From Planctomycetota bacterium (GTDB lineage: Bacteria > Planctomycetota > Brocadiia > Brocadiales > Brocadiaceae), in NCBI GenBank assembly GCA_016188675.1, contig JACPHJ010000104.1:1-64000 (forward strand): a stretch of 64,000 nucleotides of DNA, in the 5' to 3' direction. How positions within the stretch are numbered: the stretch's first letter is position 1; each line of letters starts with the position of its first letter. Under the pieces are notes generated by a model. The model did not search any database, was not told where the DNA came from, and was given only the letters and a program-made list of their open reading frames with translations. This document shows positions 55,501 through 62,262 of the stretch, piece after piece. Both the position numbers and the translations under genes were made by a program.

Positions 55501-56682
55501 TTATTTATCATTAACAGCTTCTTTTGACCGTAGATGCTCAATCTTCTCTTTTACCCTCGAACTTTCTACTGAGTTTTTTGCATACTTCAAACAACACTGA
55601 TATTGTTCAAAAGCATTTAACGTATCACCTTTAGCCTCGTACACCGAGGCCAGAGTGAATCTCGCCTCATAATCTGACGGATTCATATTCAATGCTTGTT
55701 CAAAGGCATCAATGGAGGCTTCGGCCTCATCCTCTAATTTATACAATATCCCTAGTTGCTTAAGGTACTTTGAATGATTCATGGGGGATACCCTGACGGC
55801 TCGCCTGTAAATTTCAATTGCACGATCCAACTTCCCCATTACAACATAAACATTGGCCAGTTCATAAAAAGGGTCTATGCCTAATGAGGATAAAAACCTC
55901 GCATCTTCTTCATTATCAGCATTGAACAAATTTAGTATCTCTTCCCCCTCTTCAATCAAGTTATCCCTCATTTCCGGATGCCCTGAATAGTTGGAAAATA
56001 ATGCGCAGTGAATTGCAAATACCCCCGGCATCTCTGAAGAAAGGCTCTTTAATCTATCCAATGTTTCTTCGTAGGTTAATCTTCCTTGTTGATAACTGCT
56101 TTGTATATTGTCAACCTCATCCTGTACATTCACGCCTTTACAAACGTTAACGATTTGCTGTGAAAGCTGCTCCAGCATCTCTGAAATTTTCTCCTTCGAT
56201 TCACATTCACCTACCAGCGCACTCACCGTCTCCTTTAGTTTTATATTAACAACTTCTATATCTGCCCTAAAGTTATCCCCAAACTGGTTAAGAGCGCCTT
56301 TAACGGCAAAATCTGCTTTTAACCTTTCAGAGACGCGAACAACCATTTTCTGATCAACACCTGCAAACAAATCAACAATGCTTGCTTTAGGTACCGATGT
56401 TTTAACGTCCACATTATCAATTTTAAAAAAATTGTTGAGTACGGCCTCTCTCACAAGCTCAAATGTTTTTTCCTGTTCCACAATCGTAAAATATCCGGAG
56501 CGAATCAGTTCACTTCGAATGACATCTTCGATTCCTTTGATTGAAGTATTTGAATCAACATTGTTTTTAAAGGGGAAAATAACAACCTTTGACTTTACAT
56601 CCTTCCCATAGCCGATACTGCCAACAACAATCGGAAAGACAATTAGCGCCGTCAACAATTTTTTATATAATTTGAAAGTCAT
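55501..56682 (-). CDS. CsgG/TolB-like periplasmic protein with TPRs
   Basis: About 393 residues from the ATG at 56682 (an upstream TTG is weak). Signal segment about 5-25; an alpha/beta domain about 30-190 resembling CsgG/FlgT-type or TolB N-terminal modules (KVVIFPFKNNVDSNTSIKG, SELIRSGYFTIVEQEK, ADFAVKGALNQFGDNF); TPRs about 265-385. Likely periplasmic. Could belong with the envelope TPR set. Confidence 0.75.
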   Translation of the reverse strand: MTFKLYKKLLTALIVFPIVVGSIGYGKDVKSKVVIFPFKNNVDSNTSIKGIEDVIRSELIRSGYFTIVEQEKTFELVREAVLNNFFKIDNVDVKTSVPKASIVDLFAGVDQKMVVRVSERLKADFAVKGALNQFGDNFRADIEVVNIKLKETVSALVGECESKEKISEMLEQLSQQIVNVCKGVNVQDEVDNIQSSYQQGRLTYEETLDRLKSLSSEMPGVFAIHCALFSNYSGHPEMRDNLIEEGEEILNLFNADNEEDARFLSSLGIDPFYELANVYVVMGKLDRAIEIYRRAVRVSPMNHSKYLKQLGILYKLEDEAEASIDAFEQALNMNPSDYEARFTLASVYEAKGDTLNAFEQYQCCLKYAKNSVESSRVKEKIEHLRSKEAVNDK

Positions 56683-56731
56683 TCTTATTATTACCAAAAT
56701 TTACTATCAAACAGGTTTTCTTATAAATTAG

Positions 56732-56746
56732 GCTGCCTTTGGCAGC
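56732..56746. repeat. Short hairpin GCTGCC-N3-GGCAGC (copy 2)
   Basis: Same stem and flanks (ATAAATTAG, ACTTTTT) as at 13243-13258, and again followed by a C-rich palindrome remnant. Confidence 0.6.
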
Positions 56747-56780
56747 AACTTTTTATATACACGGCAAATGCCGGTGAAAA

Positions 56781-56811
56781 CAACCCCCTTACCCCCTAAG
56801 GGGGATTTTGC
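56781..56811. repeat. Partial G/C-rich repeat (copy 4)
   Basis: ACAACCCCCTTACCCCCTAA then GGGGGATTTTGCGCTTC matches the right arm of the repeat at 46104-46192 but lacks the left arm: a truncated copy. Confidence 0.6.
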
Positions 56812-56847
56812 GCTTCACGCCGCCCTAAAAACCGCATAAATAAAAAA

Positions 56848-56888
56848 ACCTGTTTATTTGTATTTCAATATCATACAAATAGACAGGT
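56848..56888 (-). terminator. Terminator after the flgM operon
   Basis: ACCTGTTTATTTGTA and TACAAATAGACAGGT pair over 15 bp with one mismatch; on the minus strand the stem is followed by a run of seven T. It closes the flgM-56932 transcript. Confidence 0.75.
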
Positions 56889-56931
56889 CTTTAAGTTTTT
56901 AATAAACGCCCCGCCAAATAAAAACATAGCA

Positions 56932-57135
56932 TCACAATGCTGAAAAAAACCTACAATTTACACCTTCCTTGCGTATCTTGACATGTATTTTCCGTAGACA
57001 CCCCGGGCATCTGCCTTCATAAGCTGTTCCTTCATCATTTATATAAATCCTTGTGTATACATGACAACAGTCAAACTTTACTCCTATAAAGCGCTTACCG
57101 ATTCTCTGGGCGCCGGTTATTTTATCATTTGACAT
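56932..57135 (-). CDS. Small conserved-looking cysteine protein downstream of flgM
   Basis: 67 residues with FDCCHVYTRIY and GRCPGCLRKI: a CC pair and a CxxC pair that could bind one zinc. Starts 5 bp after flgM. It resembles small hypothetical proteins I associate with Planctomycetota; this recollection is unchecked. Function unknown; co-transcription with flgM hints at flagellar control. Confidence 0.65.
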   Translation of the reverse strand: MSNDKITGAQRIGKRFIGVKFDCCHVYTRIYINDEGTAYEGRCPGCLRKIHVKIRKEGVNCRFFSAL

Positions 57136-57140
57136 AAAAT

Positions 57141-57476
57141 TTATGATTCCTGCCTTTTAATAGTAAAAGCATCTATAACTTTGTTTGCCACATCCTCAAT
57201 CACTTCCTGCCTGTCGTAAAAACCGTCTTTCAATTTTGCCCTTACTTCTTCCACCTTAGCATCTCTTACGTCCGGAATTTCACGAACGGCGATTTTCAGG
57301 TTCTCAACCGTCTGTTCAAGATTTCTGGCCTCCTTCGAAATATCTACCGTATCGAGTTTTGTATGAACAGGGCGTTTACCTTTTTCTGCTTTTATTTGGG
57401 ACTGGTTGGCCTCAACACGACCCGTATTTGCAACTCTGGCATTTAGAGAATTTTTAGAGATATTTTCTATTGACAT
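57141..57476 (-). CDS. flgM: Anti-sigma-28 factor
   Basis: 111 residues: disordered polar first half, then the FlgM pattern (DTVDISKEARNLE, IPDVRDAKVEEVRAKLKDGF, VIEDVANKVIDAF). Binds FliA until the hook is complete, then is exported. Slightly longer than enteric FlgM (97). A sigma-28 promoter lies upstream, so it is feedback-controlled by FliA. Confidence 0.9.
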   Translation of the reverse strand: MSIENISKNSLNARVANTGRVEANQSQIKAEKGKRPVHTKLDTVDISKEARNLEQTVENLKIAVREIPDVRDAKVEEVRAKLKDGFYDRQEVIEDVANKVIDAFTIKRQES

Positions 57477-57710
57477 TTTAAATCTCCCATAAAGAGTTAA
57501 TGACTGCCATTACCCGTAAAACCCGGAAAATTATATAGCATTAACCGACTCATTTCCAGCTTATTCCTTTACAGGTATCTTCACTACAAACACTTCGCCA
57601 TTCCAATCAAGAATCACTTCCTCCGGGAGGCTATGAGCCTATTTCAAAAAACCAATATTAACAAACCCACAATTTTCTACTATGCGATGCCATTATCCTG
57701 TCTTCTCTTT

Positions 57711-57737
57711 ATATCGGCATATTATTGAAAGAATTTA
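57711..57737 (-). promoter_or_regulatory. Sigma-28 (FliA) promoter of flgM
   Basis: On the minus strand TAAA (57737-57734), exactly 15 bases, then GCCGATAT (57718-57711): 11 of 12 consensus bases with correct spacing, about 235 bp before the flgM ATG. Confidence 0.85.
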
Positions 57738-57811
57738 ATCTTTTTTTAAAAATATTTCCATATCACTATTGTAAACTAAAAATTGAGCACCTGTTCTCGT
57801 TTCGATTTATT

Positions 57812-57846
57812 TGTAATATTTACAATTACACTATGTAAATATTACA
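57812..57846. promoter_or_regulatory. Twin TGTAA-N3-TTACA operator-like palindromes
   Basis: TGTAATATTTACA (57812-57824) and TGTAAATATTACA (57834-57846) are perfect inverted copies separated by 9 nt. Each is itself TGTAA-N3-TTACA. The 22-bp centre-to-centre spacing is about two helical turns. No T-run, so an operator pair is likelier than a terminator. Confidence 0.55.
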
Positions 57847-57957
57847 CAATTATATATCTATGATAATAGATTTATGTTGAAAGAATTAAAACGTATTTGT
57901 TTTTAACTACTTCCAACTATAATATTTAACACAAATGCATTCGTTTCTGTAATATTA

Positions 57958-57973
57958 TGGTACTTACATTGCT
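57958..57973 (+). promoter_or_regulatory. Sigma-54 promoter of the GGDEF gene
   Basis: TGGTACTTACATTGCT: TGG-AC and TTGCT with GG-N10-GC spacing; about 100 bp before the ATG at 58075. Confidence 0.75.
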
Positions 57974-58074
57974 ATGATAAGATAGTAAAGTAATAACAAA
58001 TTTTTTTTGATCCGCAGGCAGCGGAAACCATTAAACAACTGTTTGAAAAAGAATAGTGCAGGAAATAAGTATTC

Positions 58075-60249
58075 ATGAACTTATTTAAAAATTTATCAAT
58101 TGGTAAAAAACTCCTTATCACCCTCCTGCTGGTATCCATACTGCCGCTTTTTATCATAACATATGGTTTTTACAGCTTAGGAAAAGTCAAGTTAACTGAA
58201 CAAACAATACATGTCCTAAAAGTTCAGGCAGAAAATGTGGCGACATCCATTAATCACTTCATAGATTATAAATTCAAACACCTTCGCAAAATAGCTGATA
58301 TACCCCAACTAAGCAGCGTCTTAATTCTTAAGACGGCAAGAGAAAAAGAACCTCACATTATCCGGCAGACGGCATCTTCACTTCGGGCCAAACTGCGATT
58401 TGACCCCGATTTTTTATCCTTCTGCCTTTTGGATACTGAGGGTAACGTAGCGCTGGGCACCTGCGATAAAGCTGATGCCGATTTTCGGAACAGGCCATCC
58501 TTCTGTAAGGCGAGTAAAGGCGAAAAATACGTTTCGCCACCTTCGATGGATAAAGGCAGACCCTCTATATACTTTAGCATGCCAATCAGGCATGCAAATA
58601 ACATAGTTGGCATTCTGGTAGCGCAGTGTGATGCAGAAGAATTATGGAAACTTGTTGAAACAGAAAGTGGACGGGTGGGTTCGGGAAATGCGGTAATACT
58701 ATCCAATTCAGACGGGGTCCGGATTGCCCATTCAACAACCAGGGACTTGATTTTCAAGTCGTGGATACCATTAAAAGCAGAAGTCAAAGAACAAATTTTA
58801 CAGGAAAACCGGTATGGAAGCGATATTCTGGAAATAGCATCAACTGACAGGCCAGAGGTAATGGATGCCGTCACCAGAGTATTGCCGCCGCAATATTTTC
58901 AACACGAACTTGTTATAGGGAAAGGAACTTATCATTCTGTAATCAAGCTTATGAACAATGGTTGGCGAATCATTGCTACCATACCAGAAGCGACATTTCT
59001 AGAACCCGTTCGTACCAGCATATTTTATATGAGCATTATCGGCGGCATTGTTACCTGTGTGGTCATTGTAGCGTCTATTATCATTGGTCGTCTGAGCACT
59101 AACCGCATACATACCTTTGCATCAATATCCAAAGAAATTGCCCGTGGTAATCTTGCAAAGCGCGTCCCTTTTGTCAATGGTGATGAGATCGGGCAACTGG
59201 GGAAGACCTTTAATATCATGACCGCATCTATCGAACGAAAGATTGAACAACTCAAGTACCTTAATGATGTGGCCGTAGAGATACATTCTCATATCGAGAT
59301 AGAACATCTTTTACAGGACCTCGTCAACATTTCCAGAAGGATAATTAATGCCGAAATGGGGATTTTGGCATTATTGGATGAGAACGGTAAAGATATTAAG
59401 TATTTCAAGGTCTCAATGTCCAATCCCTGCCAGATTAAAGAACAACCAAAAGGAAGGGGGCTTTTGGGCGCGGTAATAAAAAAAGGACAAACCATCCGGT
59501 TAGATGATGCAACAAATGACCTGCGTTCTATAAAATTACCAGAAAATCACCCGCCAATCCGCACGCTTCTTGGCGTACCACTCGTAACAAATAGCGGCAC
59601 GGTAAGTGGTGGTTTATTTTTGGCAAACAAGGCTAATAATGAGCGATTCACCCTGGAGGACGAAGAAATCCTCCTTACCATAAGCTATCAGGCGTCCGTT
59701 GCCATAGAAAATGCAAGACTGTATGGACAAGTCCAACAGCTTGCCATCACTGACGGACTTACTGGTTTACTGAATCACAAGGAATTCCACAGAAGGCTGG
59801 ACGACACCATAGAAGGCTCAAAACGGTACCATTACGCGGTTTCACTTTTAATGATCGATATAGATAACTTTAAACAATTCAATGACACATACGGTCATCA
59901 GGTTGGAGACCACGTGCTCAAAACCGTTGCCGACATAATACAGGCGCAGACCAGGGCAGTTGACGTATGTGCCCGTTACGGAGGAGAAGAATTCGCCGTG
60001 ATAATAAGAGATGCCGATGCTTCTCAGCCTTTTATACTCTCAGAACGTATCCGTTCCATAGTTTATGCATATCCAATCAGGCATAACGGAATACAGTCTC
60101 AATTATCGGTAAGTATCGGAATCGCCTGCTTACCAAGAGATGCCTATAACGCAGAAGACCTTATAAAAAGAGCAGACGAAGCGTTGTATATGGCAAAAGA
60201 GACTGGCCGAAACAAGGTTTGCTGTTACAAACCCGCTCAGCCAGATTAA
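58075..60249 (+). CDS. Cache-HAMP-GAF-GGDEF diguanylate cyclase
   Basis: 724 residues. TM helices at about 12-32 and 318-340 enclose a periplasmic Cache-type sensor; HAMP (about 340-395), GAF (410-560) and GGDEF (565-720) follow. The active site is YGGEEF near 635 and the inhibitory I-site RAVD is five residues upstream, so c-di-GMP synthesis with product feedback is expected. The sensor is paralogous to that of the 60443 protein. Preceded by a sigma-54 site. Confidence 0.93.
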   Translation: MNLFKNLSIGKKLLITLLLVSILPLFIITYGFYSLGKVKLTEQTIHVLKVQAENVATSINHFIDYKFKHLRKIADIPQLSSVLILKTAREKEPHIIRQTASSLRAKLRFDPDFLSFCLLDTEGNVALGTCDKADADFRNRPSFCKASKGEKYVSPPSMDKGRPSIYFSMPIRHANNIVGILVAQCDAEELWKLVETESGRVGSGNAVILSNSDGVRIAHSTTRDLIFKSWIPLKAEVKEQILQENRYGSDILEIASTDRPEVMDAVTRVLPPQYFQHELVIGKGTYHSVIKLMNNGWRIIATIPEATFLEPVRTSIFYMSIIGGIVTCVVIVASIIIGRLSTNRIHTFASISKEIARGNLAKRVPFVNGDEIGQLGKTFNIMTASIERKIEQLKYLNDVAVEIHSHIEIEHLLQDLVNISRRIINAEMGILALLDENGKDIKYFKVSMSNPCQIKEQPKGRGLLGAVIKKGQTIRLDDATNDLRSIKLPENHPPIRTLLGVPLVTNSGTVSGGLFLANKANNERFTLEDEEILLTISYQASVAIENARLYGQVQQLAITDGLTGLLNHKEFHRRLDDTIEGSKRYHYAVSLLMIDIDNFKQFNDTYGHQVGDHVLKTVADIIQAQTRAVDVCARYGGEEFAVIIRDADASQPFILSERIRSIVYAYPIRHNGIQSQLSVSIGIACLPRDAYNAEDLIKRADEALYMAKETGRNKVCCYKPAQPD

Positions 60250-60442
60250 ATTTTCGTATGCGTTAATGTTACCATGGATTCTAACTAAACTATAGTTGTT
60301 TGCTTTTTGCTAAGGCAAAAGGTAAAATTTCAGATAATTCTATTAATGTAGCGCCGATCCCTTGTGGTCGGCATTTGGCGGCGGATAAATTATCCGTGTT
60401 ACTCTTCCGGCTCGTTTTGATTAAGACTTGGAAAAATAAACA
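60250..60442. other. Intergenic region between cyclase and phosphodiesterase genes
   Basis: 193 bp with two small hairpins: TTTTTGC/GCAAAA near 60307-60324, followed by A/T-rich DNA, and GCCGA/TCGGC near 60352-60371. Neither is a strong terminator, so partial read-through into 60443 is possible. Confidence 0.45.
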
Positions 60443-62239
60443 ATGAGAACCAGTATTTTCCTAAAAATTTTCTTTACATTTCTATTGGTAACGCTGTTGC
60501 CGATTTTAGGCCTGATTGCATATAATGACTGGAAAGACAAGGATATACTCATACAGGCCAACAAAAATACCATCAAAGGCGATGCTGAAAGGGTTGCCAG
60601 CAATATTGACGACCTTTTATTGTCTCACAAAACGCTTATCTGCAATTTAAGAAATAATTGTAAACTCGTTGATTATCTTAAAGAAAACCGTATCTCCAAA
60701 CAAAAAATCAAGAATTGTGCCGTCCAATGTTTGAATACATTAAAAAACCTGTCTCCTTACTATGAGGGTATTATCATTCTTGATAAAGAAGGGAAGGAAA
60801 AGCTTTCAACCGCGAACGCATTCAAGTACGATTTTCCCCAAAGAGACGTATTTAAAGAAGCATTAAAGGGGAATGTTTATATTTCTGAGCCGTCTATGGA
60901 TAATAATAAGTCTTACATTTACTACAGCGCCCCTGTAAAGGATGTAAACGATAATATAATTGCGGTGTTAGTACTGGCCACCGACGCAAAGTGGCTTTAT
61001 TCAATTATAGAAAAGGAAAAGGACCGTCTGGGCAAGGGAGTAGTTTGTGTTTTATCCGATAAACATGGAGTTAGAATTGCGCACGCCTCAGACAGGAATC
61101 TCCTCTTTAAATCATGGGTACCTCTTCCCACAATCGTTAAAAGAGAACTTACCTCAAAAAGAACTTATGGAGAACACATTACCGAAATTTGGTCTACCGA
61201 CTATCAGGAAGTTGCAGACACCCTGAAAAACACCGGTGAAAATATTTATTTCAAACACAGGTTGTTTATAAACCCCGAAATTAATCACGGTTTTTGTGTC
61301 ACCCTAAAGCAAAAGGACTGGAAGCTTATATATACCATGCCGCAGTCTACATTTTTTTACTTTGTTAACCGGATTACCATGCACGCCATCCTCACAACAA
61401 TTGCGGTCGTTATACTGCTCTTCTTTATATCATGGATTGTAACCAAGAGCCTTCTCAGGCCTATTTATAAATTGAAGAATGCTGCCGTTAAGATTTCCAA
61501 AGGTGAATTCGATTATCCCGTCAAAACCAGCAGAAAGGACGAATTGGGAAAACTCGTTCTCCTCTTCGACGACATGCGTAAGCAATTGCAGTCAATGAAC
61601 AACACCTTAAAAGAAATTCACGTTGAAACTATTTATACGCTGATAAAAATCTGCCGAGGCTTCGAGAAAGAAGAATTGGTTATGCACCTTTTACGCACCA
61701 GTGAGTATTCAACGGTTATTGCAAAACACATGGGTCTTGATACTGCTTTTATAGATACCATCAGATACTCCAGCCTCCTGCACGATATCGGCCTGGTAGC
61801 CGTTCCACAGTACATCAGAGAAAAGGCAACCCTTTTAACACTGGAGGAATTAGAAATCCTGAAATCACATACAATTTATGGTGAACAATTTTTGAGTAAA
61901 AAACCCATTTTCCAGATGGCGCGGGACATTGCATTATATCATCATGAAAATTGGGATGGGACAGGATATCCGGACGGTATTAAAAATGGTAATATTCCTC
62001 TTGCGGCGCGTATCGTCAGGATTGCGGATATATTTGATAATCTGACCTATCCCACAGATACCTGCAGGCCGGAATTAATAAACACCTATAAACCCTGTGC
62101 ATCCAAATCAGATGCCCTGAATATCATCCAGAGATATTCAGGTATTCATTTTGATCCCTCAATCACAGGTATATTTAAACAACTCGTGGAATCAAATCTT
62201 ATTGGAAATAGCACAAGCAGGCATGCAGCCGAGAATTGA
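60443..62239 (+). CDS. Cache-HAMP-HD-GYP protein
   Basis: 598 residues with TM helices at about 10-28 and 313-333, a periplasmic Cache-type sensor, HAMP (335-390) and HD-GYP (395-590). LLHDIGLVAVP near 447 has Leu where HDIGK has Lys; YHHENWDGTGYP and VRIADIFDNLTYP are good. The first ligand His (usual HSxRV) appears to be Tyr (SEYSTV). Probably a c-di-GMP phosphodiesterase, possibly with a changed metal site or only binding. Sensor shared with the upstream cyclase. Confidence 0.88.
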   Translation: MRTSIFLKIFFTFLLVTLLPILGLIAYNDWKDKDILIQANKNTIKGDAERVASNIDDLLLSHKTLICNLRNNCKLVDYLKENRISKQKIKNCAVQCLNTLKNLSPYYEGIIILDKEGKEKLSTANAFKYDFPQRDVFKEALKGNVYISEPSMDNNKSYIYYSAPVKDVNDNIIAVLVLATDAKWLYSIIEKEKDRLGKGVVCVLSDKHGVRIAHASDRNLLFKSWVPLPTIVKRELTSKRTYGEHITEIWSTDYQEVADTLKNTGENIYFKHRLFINPEINHGFCVTLKQKDWKLIYTMPQSTFFYFVNRITMHAILTTIAVVILLFFISWIVTKSLLRPIYKLKNAAVKISKGEFDYPVKTSRKDELGKLVLLFDDMRKQLQSMNNTLKEIHVETIYTLIKICRGFEKEELVMHLLRTSEYSTVIAKHMGLDTAFIDTIRYSSLLHDIGLVAVPQYIREKATLLTLEELEILKSHTIYGEQFLSKKPIFQMARDIALYHHENWDGTGYPDGIKNGNIPLAARIVRIADIFDNLTYPTDTCRPELINTYKPCASKSDALNIIQRYSGIHFDPSITGIFKQLVESNLIGNSTSRHAAEN

Positions 62240-62262
62240 TATTTTGTGACATGTTAAGCGTA

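Larger units (their letters stand above)
57477..58074. other. Divergent regulatory region between flgM and a GGDEF gene
   Basis: 598 bp without genes. It carries the sigma-28 promoter of flgM (57711-57737), a perfect AT-rich inverted repeat (57812-57846) and a sigma-54 promoter for the GGDEF gene (57958-57973). Confidence 0.8.
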
